Shown piece after piece: positions 14,927 to 21,849 of a stretch of 27,140 bases of DNA (positions are counted from its first letter, which is position 1; each line of letters starts with the position of its first letter). The DNA is taken from the NCBI GenBank assembly GCA_002083475.1, contig LWDI01000039.1, positions 1 through 27,140 of the forward strand. The letters are read 5' to 3'. The DNA is from Proteobacteria bacterium SG_bin5. Its GTDB lineage: Bacteria; Pseudomonadota; Alphaproteobacteria; Sphingomonadales; Sphingomonadaceae. The position numbers and the translations under genes were made by a program. The notes under the pieces were generated by a model that did not search any database, was not told the origin of the DNA, and saw nothing but the letters and a program-made list of their open reading frames with translations.

Positions 14927-15322
14927 ATGGACAAGCCGCCTTATCTCAAACCCGTTATCGTCGCCGCGCCAAAGATCAGAAATATCTATTGGTGTGACTT
15001 CTGGCACGACGCCTTGCTCCCGGAGATGTGGAAGACGCGCCCTGTACTCGTGATCTCTTATCGCAATTTGTTGAACGGTCCCTGCACGGTAGTGCCGATC
15101 TCGACCGACCCGCAAGAGGGTAGGAGCGCGGCCTGGGCCTATCCTCTGCCGATCGAATTAGAAAAGGGGCGAGCGTCCTGGGTCGTCTGCAATCACCTCT
15201 ATACCGTGTCCCCGAGCCGATTTTCGCAGATAAGAGGTACGGTGCCGCGCTTGGCGGAAGAGCATTTCAATGCCATTCTGACAAAGATCCTTGCCTGGCT
15301 GCCGACGCTGCCCGCCGTTTAA
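14927..15322 (+). CDS. PemK/MazF-like toxin, no antitoxin alongside
   Basis: The protein has 131 residues. IRNIYWCDFWHDALLPEMWKTRPVLVISY and CTVVPISTDPQ reproduce the two best-conserved strands of PemK/MazF ribonucleases. RPVLVIS carries the catalytic arginine and PIST the catalytic threonine/serine region. VVCNHLYTVSPSRF and the C-terminal helix FNAILTKILAWL complete the fold. Family members cut mRNA at short sequences. No small antitoxin gene precedes or follows it; its neighbours are a flavin reductase and a candidate RNA. Its codon use is visibly less GC-rich than the neighbours, suggesting transfer. The ATG at 14927 has GGGGA immediately before it, a poor spacing. A TTG at 14891 is an alternative start. 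Confidence 0.8.
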   Translation: MDKPPYLKPVIVAAPKIRNIYWCDFWHDALLPEMWKTRPVLVISYRNLLNGPCTVVPISTDPQEGRSAAWAYPLPIELEKGRASWVVCNHLYTVSPSRFSQIRGTVPRLAEEHFNAILTKILAWLPTLPAV

Positions 15323-15341
15323 CGATGCAAGCCGACGTTAG

Positions 15342-15375
15342 TTGAATTGAAGGACAGGGTATAATATATACCCTG
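15342..15375 (+). promoter_or_regulatory. Promoter with overlapping perfect palindrome
   Basis: TTGAAT (15342-15347) and TATATA (15365-15370) are 17 bases apart, a good sigma70-type arrangement in otherwise GC-rich DNA. The -10 region sits inside an inverted repeat: CAGGGTAT (15355-15362), spacer AATAT, ATACCCTG (15368-15375). A protein binding this palindrome would block the promoter. Transcription would start near 15377. Confidence 0.45.
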
Positions 15376-15376
15376 G

Positions 15377-15474
15377 CATGCGGCGCCTTCGGGTGTCCGT
15401 CGCCCGCAAGGGAGTGACTGGCGGCGCGCAAGCGTCCGCCCTTCGGGAAGGGGAGCCGTTCGGCTCCCCTTTTT
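15377..15474 (+). ncRNA. Candidate structured small RNA of about 100 nt
   Basis: The segment folds by eye into consecutive hairpins with stable loops. Hairpin 1 is GGCGCC-UUCG-GGUGUC (15382-15397). Hairpin 2 is CCC-GCAA-GGG, closed further by GUC/GAC (15399-15418). Hairpin 3 has GGCGG/CCGCC and CGC/GCG closing a GCAA loop with one bulged U (15420-15440). The last is the terminator stem at 15448-15471. A promoter at 15342-15370 and the terminator define both ends. I do not recognise it as tRNA, 6S, SRP, tmRNA or RNase P. An overlapping 92-codon ORF reads on into the TauE/SafE gene in antisense and lacks protein character. Confidence 0.5.
15448..15474 (+). terminator. Intrinsic terminator
   Basis: AAGGGGAGCC (15448-15457) pairs with GGCTCCCCTT (15462-15471) around the loop GTTC. 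The T run 15470-15474 follows. It ends the candidate RNA and any PemK read-through transcript. It starts four bases beyond the stop of the convergent TauE/SafE gene and may also slow transcription from that side, though the minus-strand U tract is weak. Confidence 0.75.
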
Positions 15475-15477
15475 CGC

Positions 15478-16230
15478 TCACCCATAAGCGCGCCAGAAGA
15501 ACACCGCCGTCGTCGCCGCCGTCACGCCCAGCGTCCACCAGCGCACCGCGCGCGCCGGCAGGCGCTTGCCGATCACCGCGCCGAGCCAGCCGCCGAGAAT
15601 CGCGCCCGCGAGCATCGGCAGGCACGCCCACCAGCGCACCAAGCCAAAGCCGATGAACAGGATCGCCGCCGCGAGATTGGCGATGGCGAGCATCAGCGTG
15701 CGGACCGCGAACAACTCGCGCGGCGGCGTGCCGGCGAGCAGGCCATAGGTCGCGGTCGTCATCAGCCCCACGCCGCCGCCGAAATAGCCGCCATAAATGC
15801 CGAGCACGGCCTGCGCCCCCATCAAGCTGCGCCGGCCGATGGTGACGCGCTCATGCAACCAGGCGGCGGCGCGCTTGCCGAAGGCGATCACCAGAAAGGC
15901 GAGCAGCAACAACCAGGGGATGAGCACGTCGAAGGTCCGCGTCGGGGTGAGCACCAGCAACAGACTGCCCACGAGCCCGCCCGCGAAGGTGATCGCGCCG
16001 AGCGCGCGCGCGCGGACCCCGCCGATCGGGCCGAGTTCGTCGCGAAACGCCCAGGCGCTGGTCGCGGCGCCGGGGAGCAAAGCGACGTTCGAGGTCGCGT
16101 TGGCGAGGTTCGCGGGCAGGCCCAAGGCGATCAGCGCGGGCAGGGTGGCGAAGGTGCCGCCGCCCGCGAGCGCGTTCATCGCACCGCCCACCAGCCCCGC
16201 GCCCGCTGCGAGCACCACGCCCGCGATCAC
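15478..16230 (-). CDS. TauE/SafE (TSUP) family membrane transporter
   Basis: The protein has 250 residues and about seven or eight membrane helices. The N-terminal GGAMNALAGGGTFATLPALIALGLPANLANATSNVALLPG is the first TSUP repeat signature. The second repeat reads GIYGGYFGGGVGLMTTATYGLL...LFAVRTLMLAIANLAAA. Family members export or import small sulfur- or carbon-containing anions such as sulfite, sulfoacetate or other carboxylates; the substrate here is unknown. The ATG at 16230 overlaps the stop of the MpaB-like gene (ATGA), so it is the coupled last gene of the coq4 operon. Confidence 0.88.
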   Translation of the reverse strand: MIAGVVLAAGAGLVGGAMNALAGGGTFATLPALIALGLPANLANATSNVALLPGAATSAWAFRDELGPIGGVRARALGAITFAGGLVGSLLLVLTPTRTFDVLIPWLLLLAFLVIAFGKRAAAWLHERVTIGRRSLMGAQAVLGIYGGYFGGGVGLMTTATYGLLAGTPPRELFAVRTLMLAIANLAAAILFIGFGLVRWWACLPMLAGAILGGWLGAVIGKRLPARAVRWWTLGVTAATTAVFFWRAYG

Positions 16231-17078
16231 GCCCGCGCCGGCGCCGAGAAAGCCCAGCGCAGCGTGCCCGCGACGCCCAGCGTCAGCGCGTCGACGGCCG
16301 GGCGCGCGACGCCCGATCCGGTGAAGCCGTGCATCTTGCGCGCCCAGCCGGGGAGGAGATCGATCGCCGCGCGCCCGATCAGCCCTTGCGCCGCCGCCGC
16401 CGGCACGTCGCGCAATTGCTCGGCGCGCTGGGCGAGGACGATGCGCGCGACCTCGCGCGCGCGGTGATCGGCGACGAGGTCCGGGCGGAAGGACGCGAGC
16501 AGCGCCTCGGCCTCGCGGCGCGTACGCGGCACGGGTTCCGCGCCCAGCGCCTCGGCCACGGGCGCGACATCGGCGAAATAAGCGTCCTGCTCGGCGGCGG
16601 AGAGCGGGGTGCCGAAGCGGCGCCAGGCGTCGAGGAAGCAGAGGCTGCCCGCCACATGCACCCAGGCCAGCAGCCGCGGATCATCGGCGCGATAAGGCGT
16701 GCCATCGGGCTGCACCCCGCCGACCTTGGCATGGATGCCGCGCACATGCGCGATCGCCGCCAGCGCCGAGGCGCGCGAGCCATAAGTCGTCACCGCGATG
16801 AAGCGCGCGGTGCGCCGCAGCCGCCCGCGCATGTCGCGCCGGAAATCGCTATGATCCCACACGCCGCCCAGCGCCCCGGGGTGGAGCATCTGCAGCAGCA
16901 GCGCGGCGACGCCGCCCACCATCATCGTCGTCACATCGCCATGCACCCGCCAGGCGACCGAGCCCGCCGGGATGAACGGATCGGCGGCGCGCTGCACCGG
17001 CTGTTCGCCACGCGCCTGATCGTTGAACAGCGCGCGCACCTCGCCGATCAGCGCGCGGCGGAGCGCGTCGGTCACCAT
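16227..17078 (-). CDS. MpaB-like oxygenase (DUF2236, latex clearing protein superfamily)
   Basis: The protein has 283 residues. SVAWRVHGDVTTMMVGGVAALLLQMLHPGALGGVWDHSDF and FIAVTTYGSRASALAAIAHVRGIH match the DUF2236/MpaB family, which includes haem-containing oxygenases such as rubber oxygenase Lcp and the MpaB farnesyl-chain oxygenase of mycophenolic acid synthesis. The histidines in MLHPGALGGVWDHSDF and VRGIHAKV are candidate haem contacts. LLAWVHVAGSLCFLDAW is also typical. The substrate is unknown; an isoprenoid chain is a family-based guess, of interest beside coq4. The ATG at 17078 overlaps the rlmN stop by one base (TGATG). In-frame codons upstream are inside rlmN. Confidence 0.8.
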   Translation of the reverse strand: MVTDALRRALIGEVRALFNDQARGEQPVQRAADPFIPAGSVAWRVHGDVTTMMVGGVAALLLQMLHPGALGGVWDHSDFRRDMRGRLRRTARFIAVTTYGSRASALAAIAHVRGIHAKVGGVQPDGTPYRADDPRLLAWVHVAGSLCFLDAWRRFGTPLSAAEQDAYFADVAPVAEALGAEPVPRTRREAEALLASFRPDLVADHRAREVARIVLAQRAEQLRDVPAAAAQGLIGRAAIDLLPGWARKMHGFTGSGVARPAVDALTLGVAGTLRWAFSAPARA

Positions 17079-18280
17079 CAGCCGAGCGCCGCCTGTTTTT
17101 CTTCCGCCAGCCGATCGAGCTCGGCGCGGCTCTTGCGCTCGGCCGCCGTCTTCAGCTGGCCGCAGGCGGCGTCGATGTCGCGCCCGCGCGGGGTGCGGAC
17201 GGGCGCCGAGATGCCGGCTTCGAAGATGAGGTCGGAAAAACGCTTGATGCGTTCGGGGCTCGAACATTCATAAGGCGCGCCGGGCCAGGGGTTGAACGGG
17301 ATCAGATTGACCTTGGCGGGCAGCCGATAATGGCGGATCAGCCGCACCAGCTCGCGCGCATCGGCGTCGCTGTCATTCTTGTCCTTCAGCATCACATATT
17401 CGAAGGTGATGCGCCGGGCATTGTTGGCGCCGGGATAGGCCGCGCAGGCGGCGAGCAATTCCTCGATGCCGTACTTGCGGTTCAGCGGCACGATCTCGTC
17501 CCGCACTTCCTTGCGCACGGCGTGGAGCGACACCGCCAGATTGACTCCGATCTCCTCGCCCGCGCGGGCCATCATCGGCACAACGCCCGAGGTCGACAGG
17601 GTGATCCGCCGTTTCGACAGCGCGAGCCCATCGCCGTCCATCACCAGCTTCAGCGCGTCGCGCACCGCCTCGAAATTATAGAGCGGCTCGCCCATGCCCA
17701 TCATCACGATGTTGGTGAGCAGCCGGCCTTCGGGCGCGGAGGGCCATTCGCCGAGCGCGTCGCGCGCGAGCATCACCTGGCCGACGATTTCGCCGGGCGT
17801 CAGGTTGCGGACCAGCCGCATCGTGCCGGTATGGCAGAAGCGGCAGTTGAGCGTGCAGCCGACCTGGCTCGAAACGCACAAAGTGCCCCGATCGGCGTCG
17901 GGGATGAACACCATCTCATAGTCCTGGCCATCGGGCGCGCGGAGCAGCCATTTGCGGGTGCCGTCGCTCGAGACCTGGGCGGTCACCACCTCGGGCCGGC
18001 TCACCACGAAATGCTCGGCGAGCCAGGGGTGCTGCGCCTTGGCGATATCGGTCATCGCGGCGAAATCGGTGACGCCGCGATTGTAGATCCAATGCCATAA
18101 TTGCTTGGCGCGCAGCTTGGCTTGCTTGGGATCGAGCCCGGCGGCTTCGAGTTCGGCCTGGATCGCCGCCTTGGGCAGGCCGATCAGATCGCGCTTGCCA
18201 TCGGCGCGCGGCGGCACCGCGCGGGGCACGGGGACGGGATCGATATGGCCGGGGATCGGCATCACGGCGGTGTCGGGCAT
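17078..18280 (-). CDS. rlmN: Dual-specificity 23S rRNA/tRNA adenine-C2 methyltransferase RlmN
   Basis: The protein has 400 residues. It is a radical-SAM enzyme that methylates C2 of A2503 in 23S rRNA and A37 in some tRNAs. VGCTLNCRFC carries the [4Fe-4S] ligands C142, C146 and C149. MMGMGEPLYN, TLSTSGVVPMM, NLAVSLHA and VNLIPFNPWPGAPYE are RlmN blocks. A C-terminal cysteine in DIDAACGQL is the expected methyl-carrying or resolving residue. MPIPGHIDPVPVPR is the N-terminus seen in sphingomonad RlmN. ATGs at 18280 and 18289 are both possible. The stop overlaps the MpaB-like start. The gene lies about 25 bases after tetR on the same strand. Confidence 0.95.
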   Translation of the reverse strand: MPDTAVMPIPGHIDPVPVPRAVPPRADGKRDLIGLPKAAIQAELEAAGLDPKQAKLRAKQLWHWIYNRGVTDFAAMTDIAKAQHPWLAEHFVVSRPEVVTAQVSSDGTRKWLLRAPDGQDYEMVFIPDADRGTLCVSSQVGCTLNCRFCHTGTMRLVRNLTPGEIVGQVMLARDALGEWPSAPEGRLLTNIVMMGMGEPLYNFEAVRDALKLVMDGDGLALSKRRITLSTSGVVPMMARAGEEIGVNLAVSLHAVRKEVRDEIVPLNRKYGIEELLAACAAYPGANNARRITFEYVMLKDKNDSDADARELVRLIRHYRLPAKVNLIPFNPWPGAPYECSSPERIKRFSDLIFEAGISAPVRTPRGRDIDAACGQLKTAAERKSRAELDRLAEEKQAALG

Positions 18281-18305
18281 CGCCGGCATATAGCGAGCGC
18301 GCCGC

Positions 18306-18827
18306 TCAGGCGGAAGGGGCGAGCAGGGCGGCGCCCTCGCGCGCGAGCGCCCGCGCGCGCTCGATCGGCAGCGCGCCCGCGATCGCTTGCGCGGCGAGCC
18401 CTTGCGCGAGCGCGTGGAGCAGCGGCCCGCGCGGGCCCAGCAGCGCGGCGAAATGCGCGGCGATCCGCGCATGGGCGGCATCGAGCCGTTCCTCCACCCC
18501 CGGCCGCGCGAGTTCGGCCGAGCCGATCAGCCGGAAGAGTTCGGGAAACAGCGCGGCGTAGCGCACCAGCGCTTCGGCGGCGGCGGCGGCGCGGGCGCGC
18601 GGATCGGGGGTTTGCCGCACCGCGATCATTTGCGCGGCATAAAGCCGTTCGAGCCCGCGCGCGGCGACCGCGGCGAGCATCGCGCGGCGATCGGCGAAAT
18701 GGTGATAGGGCGCCATCGCCGATACGCCCGCCGCGCGCGCCACCCCGCGCAGCGACAGCCGCTCGAGCCCGTCGCGCTCGAGCAGGGCGAGCGCGGCATA
18801 GATCAGCTTGCGGCGCAGCGTCGCCAT
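18306..18827 (-). CDS. TetR/AcrR family transcriptional regulator
   Basis: The protein has 173 residues. The N-terminal helix-turn-helix is clear: LIYAALALLERDGLERLSLRGVA, then RAAGVSAMAPYHHFADRRAMLAAV (about residues 9-54), with the YHHF recognition-helix pattern common in TetR proteins. The rest is a helical ligand-binding and dimerisation domain with AALFPELFRLIG typical of the WHG-type C-terminal domain. It probably responds to a small ligand and may control its own operon. The ATG at 18827 leaves 57 bases after coq4. It is the second gene of the operon, and the likeliest target is the coq4 promoter at 19660-19688. Confidence 0.88.
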   Translation of the reverse strand: MATLRRKLIYAALALLERDGLERLSLRGVARAAGVSAMAPYHHFADRRAMLAAVAARGLERLYAAQMIAVRQTPDPRARAAAAAEALVRYAALFPELFRLIGSAELARPGVEERLDAAHARIAAHFAALLGPRGPLLHALAQGLAAQAIAGALPIERARALAREGAALLAPSA

Positions 18828-18883
18828 GATGCGGGCCGTAGCGGGCGCCGCGGCGGGCGCATAGCTCGCGGAGCTACCGGGGG

Positions 18884-19630
18884 TCAGGCGGGCTTCAGGC
18901 TCGCATAGCTGGCGCCCGCCCCCAGCGCCGCCTGGGCGCGGAGGTAAAGCGGCGCGGCGCCGAGCCCGAGGCGCGCGCGCGCCGCCGCGATCGGCTCCTC
19001 GAGCAGCGCGTGATAATCCTCGCCGGCGAGCCAGGCGGTCCGCCGCCCCCGCGCATAGCCTTCCCACACTGTGCGCGCGAACAAGCTGCTCTTGGTCACC
19101 GCGAGCGATTTGAGCGCCGCGCCGCTCGCGATGAACGCCCAGCCGAGCCCGCCGAGCTGGGCATAGCTGAACGCGACCAGGCACGCCTCGCCGAGCGTCT
19201 CATCGGCCTTATAGCCGGTGAGCACGTGCCAGATATCATGGGTGTCGCGGATGCGGCGGCCGAACCAGGCATAGGGATGGGGCATCGGCCGCTCGGCCTT
19301 GTCGAGGTTCGAGACTTCGGCGAGCCCCATCGCCGAATAGCCGGTTTCGCGCAAAAACTCGCGATAAGCGGCGCCCACCGTGCCCGGCGCGAAGCGCGCG
19401 ATATAATCGGGGTTCGACAGCCGCTCGGCGAGTTCTTCCTGCGCGAAGGCGATCGCCCCGCCTTCGACCGTGCGCACCAGCCGCGCGAAATTGCGCTTGC
19501 CATTGCCCGCGTTGAGCGCGCGCATGATGACGAAGACTTGCTCGGTATCGTCGCCATTGCTCAGCAAGCGGCGCAGCGCGCGCCACGCCGTCTTCCAGTC
19601 GCGGCGATCGGGGAGGGGGGTGGCGGGCAT
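18884..19630 (-). CDS. coq4: Ubiquinone biosynthesis protein Coq4 homologue
   Basis: The protein has 248 residues with a Coq4 domain. The metal-binding motif is present: H131-D132-I-W-H135, with glutamate E148 after it. In characterised Coq4 proteins the glutamate follows after eleven residues; here I count twelve, a one-residue insertion in the loop YKADETLG. Coq4 acts in ubiquinone head-group formation, where it has been linked to oxidative decarboxylation at C1. FGRRIRDTHDIWHVLTGY and GEACLVAFSYAQLGGLGWAF are strongly family-like. It has no signal peptide. It is the first gene of the five-gene minus-strand unit and is divergent from the XRE regulator. Confidence 0.88.
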   Translation of the reverse strand: MPATPLPDRRDWKTAWRALRRLLSNGDDTEQVFVIMRALNAGNGKRNFARLVRTVEGGAIAFAQEELAERLSNPDYIARFAPGTVGAAYREFLRETGYSAMGLAEVSNLDKAERPMPHPYAWFGRRIRDTHDIWHVLTGYKADETLGEACLVAFSYAQLGGLGWAFIASGAALKSLAVTKSSLFARTVWEGYARGRRTAWLAGEDYHALLEEPIAAARARLGLGAAPLYLRAQAALGAGASYASLKPA

Positions 19631-19659
19631 GGCGCGAGTCTCTTACTGACAGTGTTGTT

Positions 19660-19688
19660 AATATGCCGTGCGTCGCTGTCGGTTTCAA
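19660..19688 (-). promoter_or_regulatory. Probable promoter of the coq4 operon
   Basis: On the minus strand TTGAAA (19688-19683) and CATATT (19665-19660) are 17 bases apart, a sound sigma70-type spacing. The stretch around 19644-19662, containing ACTGACAGTGT and GTTAA, is AT-richer and quasi-symmetric. It could hold an operator for the TetR protein encoded in the same operon, but I could not define a clean palindrome. Confidence 0.45.
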
Positions 19689-19704
19689 TATCCGCGTGAT
19701 GTCG

Positions 19705-19771
19705 AGAACTCTTGACACCGACAGCCTGGCATCGTAAAGAGTTCTTGTCATAACGTAAAGAGGTCTGGTCA
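19705..19771 (+). promoter_or_regulatory. Promoter and operator-like repeats of the XRE gene
   Basis: A consensus -35 TTGACA (19712-19717) is followed after 17 bases by a weak -10 TAAAGA (19735-19740). Two signals overlay it. First, an inverted repeat AGAACTCTT (19705-19713) and AAGAGTTCT (19737-19745). Second, a direct repeat CGTAAAGAGttCTtGTCA (19733-19750) and CGTAAAGAGgtCTgGTCA (19754-19771), 18 bases with three mismatches and a 21-base period, two helical turns. These are good candidates for binding sites of the adjacent XRE protein and suggest autoregulation. Confidence 0.5.
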
Positions 19772-19776
19772 CGATC

Positions 19777-19992
19777 ATGCGAAACCGCTTGCGCGTGCTT
19801 CGCGCCGAAGCGGGCATCAGCCAGCAGGAGCTCGCGCTGCGGTTGGGCGTGTCGCGGCAGACGATCAACGCGGTGGAAACCGACAAATATGATCCGAGTC
19901 TGCCGCTCGCGCTTAGAATGTCGAAGATTTTTGGAGTGCCGGTCGATGAAATCTTCCTCGATGATTGGAGCCCCGATGGAAATCGTGTTTAA
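19777..19992 (+). CDS. XRE-family (Cro/CI-type) transcriptional regulator
   Basis: This compact 71-residue protein consists essentially of one HTH_3 domain: LRVLRAEAGISQQELALRLGVSRQTINAVETDKYDPSLPLALRMSKIFGVPVDEIF. The recognition helix is VSRQTINAVE. It belongs to the small YozG-like regulators that are often encoded next to a membrane protein. Its last 17 bases overlap the start of the downstream membrane gene, so the two are co-expressed. It probably binds the repeats in its own promoter. No tight Shine-Dalgarno is visible before the ATG; AAGAGG lies about a dozen bases upstream. Confidence 0.92.
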   Translation: MRNRLRVLRAEAGISQQELALRLGVSRQTINAVETDKYDPSLPLALRMSKIFGVPVDEIFLDDWSPDGNRV

Positions 19993-20644
19993 CCGCAATC
20001 TGCTACGCAGGATGGTCATTGCCCTGATCATCGGCGCGCCGCTTGGTGGCGTTGCGGGTTATGGGGTGGGAGCGGCGATCAGGCAGCGCGAATTGGCGGC
20101 GTTTCGCGATTGGAGCCTTGCCGATCTGTTCAGCCTGGTGATCGCGCTGGGGCTGCTGGTGAGCGCGGGCTACGCCGCCTGGGCCGCGACGAGCGCGCGG
20201 CGCTGGAACGAGATGGTCGAGTACACCCCGCCCGACGAACCGGTCGATCCCACCGCGCTGGTGAGCGGCCGCCGCCAGGCGTTGGTCACGGGGCTCGCCG
20301 GGCTGATGCTCGGCGCGCCGCCCATTCTCGCGCATCTCGGGCTGAGTTTCGAGGGGCGCGCGCTCGCGGCGGGCGGGATTGGCGTGCTGCTGCTCCTCGA
20401 AAGCTGGATCAATTATCGCCTCTGGCGCGACGGCGACGAACTCACACGCGCCGTGATCACCCAAAGCGGCGCTGTCTGTTTCTGGCTGCTCCAACTCGCG
20501 CTGTTCGCCTGGGCGGCACTCACCCGGCTCAAGCTCGCGCCCGAGGCCGACGCCTGGACGCTCGTCACCGCGATGATGGGAGTCTATCTGCTGGTCGGCT
20601 TGATCGTCGCGGTGCGGCGGGGTATGGTGCCGACGCCCGCTTGA
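19976..20644 (+). CDS. Membrane protein paired with XRE regulator
   Basis: The protein has 222 residues with about six hydrophobic helices: near residues 12-30 (VIALIIGAPLGGVAGYGVG), 50-71, and then ALVTGLAGLMLGAPPILAHL, AAGGIGVLLLLESWI, CFWLLQLALFAWAAL and VTAMMGVYLLVGLIVAV. I recognise no named family and no catalytic motif. The ATG at 19976 was chosen because GGAG lies five bases upstream and it starts inside the XRE gene, a common coupling. Longer in-frame starts would lie deep inside the XRE gene. XRE-plus-membrane-protein pairs of this kind are frequent in proteobacteria, but their job is usually unknown. The convergent dnaN gene ends ten bases away. Confidence 0.75.
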   Translation: MEIVFNRNLLRRMVIALIIGAPLGGVAGYGVGAAIRQRELAAFRDWSLADLFSLVIALGLLVSAGYAAWAATSARRWNEMVEYTPPDEPVDPTALVSGRRQALVTGLAGLMLGAPPILAHLGLSFEGRALAAGGIGVLLLLESWINYRLWRDGDELTRAVITQSGAVCFWLLQLALFAWAALTRLKLAPEADAWTLVTAMMGVYLLVGLIVAVRRGMVPTPA

Positions 20645-20654
20645 GCCCGCCCCC

Positions 20655-21767
20655 TCACACCCGCATCGGCATGATCACATAAAGCGCCGGTGCCTTGTCA
20701 TTCTCGCGGATCAGCGTGGGGGCGGCGGCGTCGGCCAGGTGGACTTCGACGTGATCGCCCTCCACTTGCGCCAAAATATCGAGCAAATAGCGGCTGTTGA
20801 AGCCGATCTCGAAGGGCTGGGCGGCGTAATCGCCGGGCACGTCCTCGGCCGCGGTGCCGTTTTCGGGGCTGGTGACCGACAAGGTCACGCGGTCGCGGTC
20901 GAGCGCCATTTTCACCGCGCGCGTCTTTTCGGTGGCGATGGTCGAGACGCGGTCGACGCCTTCCTGTAGCGCGCGCGGGTCGATCTTCAAAAGCCGGTCG
21001 TTCGCGGTCGGGATCACGCGGTTGTAATCGGGGAAGGTCCCGTCGATCAGCTTCGAGGTGAGCAAGGCCGCGCCCAGATCGAAGCGGATCTTGCTTCCCG
21101 ACAGCGACACGCCGACCGAGCCATCGACCTCGTCGAGCAATTTACGTAGCTCCGCCACGCATTTGCGCGGCACGATCACATCGGGCATCCCTTCCGCGCC
21201 CTCGGGCCGCGCGACCGTCACGCGCGCGAGCCGGTGGCCGTCGGTCGCCGCCGCCTTCAGCACCGGCTGGCCCTCGTCGCTCACGTGCAGGAAAATGCCG
21301 TTCAGATAATAGCGCGTTTCCTCGGTCGAGATCGCGAAGCGCGTCTTGTCGATGATCTGCTTGAGCGTTTCGGCGGGCAGCTCGAACTGGTGCGGCAGCT
21401 CGCCTTCGGCGATCACCGGGAAATCGTCGCGCGGCAGCGTCGCCAGGCTGAATTTGGCGCGGCCCGCCATGATCGTCATCCGGCCTTCGGCGGCCGAGAG
21501 CGACACCTGGCTGCCCTCGGGCAATTTGCGGACGATGTCGAACAAAGTGTGCGCCGAAACCGTCGTCGCGCCGGGGGTGTCGACCGCCGCCGTCACATGT
21601 TCGTTGATCTGCAAATCGAGATCGGTCGCCATCAGCTTCAGCGTGCCGCTCGCCGCCGCTTCGATCAGCACGTTCGAGAGGATCGGGATGGTATTGCGCC
21701 GCTCGACCACCGATTGGACGTGGCTGAGCCCCTTGAGCAAGGTCGCGCGTTCGATAGTCGCCTTCAT
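20655..21767 (-). CDS. dnaN: DNA polymerase III beta subunit (sliding clamp)
   Basis: The protein has 370 residues, the usual length. It forms the ring-shaped homodimer that holds DNA polymerase III on DNA. The three clamp domains can be followed: MKATIERATLLKGLSHVQSVVERRNTIPILSNVLI in domain 1, PDVIVPRKCVAELRKLL at the second linker, and the C-terminal VIMPMRV, which matches the usual MPMR(L/V) ending. DFPVI and TDGHRLA are also diagnostic. It stands apart from dnaA and recF in this window, so it does not mark the origin here. The ATG at 21767 gives the typical MKATIE start, with GGGGTGA upstream. In-frame extension to 22088 is antisense to the barrel-protein terminator and has no family support. 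Confidence 0.97.
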   Translation of the reverse strand: MKATIERATLLKGLSHVQSVVERRNTIPILSNVLIEAAASGTLKLMATDLDLQINEHVTAAVDTPGATTVSAHTLFDIVRKLPEGSQVSLSAAEGRMTIMAGRAKFSLATLPRDDFPVIAEGELPHQFELPAETLKQIIDKTRFAISTEETRYYLNGIFLHVSDEGQPVLKAAATDGHRLARVTVARPEGAEGMPDVIVPRKCVAELRKLLDEVDGSVGVSLSGSKIRFDLGAALLTSKLIDGTFPDYNRVIPTANDRLLKIDPRALQEGVDRVSTIATEKTRAVKMALDRDRVTLSVTSPENGTAAEDVPGDYAAQPFEIGFNSRYLLDILAQVEGDHVEVHLADAAAPTLIRENDKAPALYVIMPMRV

Positions 21768-21849
21768 CGTGTCACCCCGGCCGGGGCCCCCCTGATTCAC
21801 CGTGCCTGATGGGTCATGGGACCATAGGTCTTGTTCATTCCTTAAACAT

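Noticed and set aside
15378..15656. 92-codon open frame starting at the candidate RNA
   Set aside because: It begins at the probable RNA start and passes straight through the intrinsic terminator into antisense of the TSUP gene. The product is Arg/Ser/Pro-rich. A structured RNA explains the first 100 bases better.
20655..21767. Replication origin near dnaN
   Set aside because: dnaA and recF are not adjacent and I saw no cluster of DnaA boxes in the flanking spacers. In this lineage dnaN can lie away from the origin.
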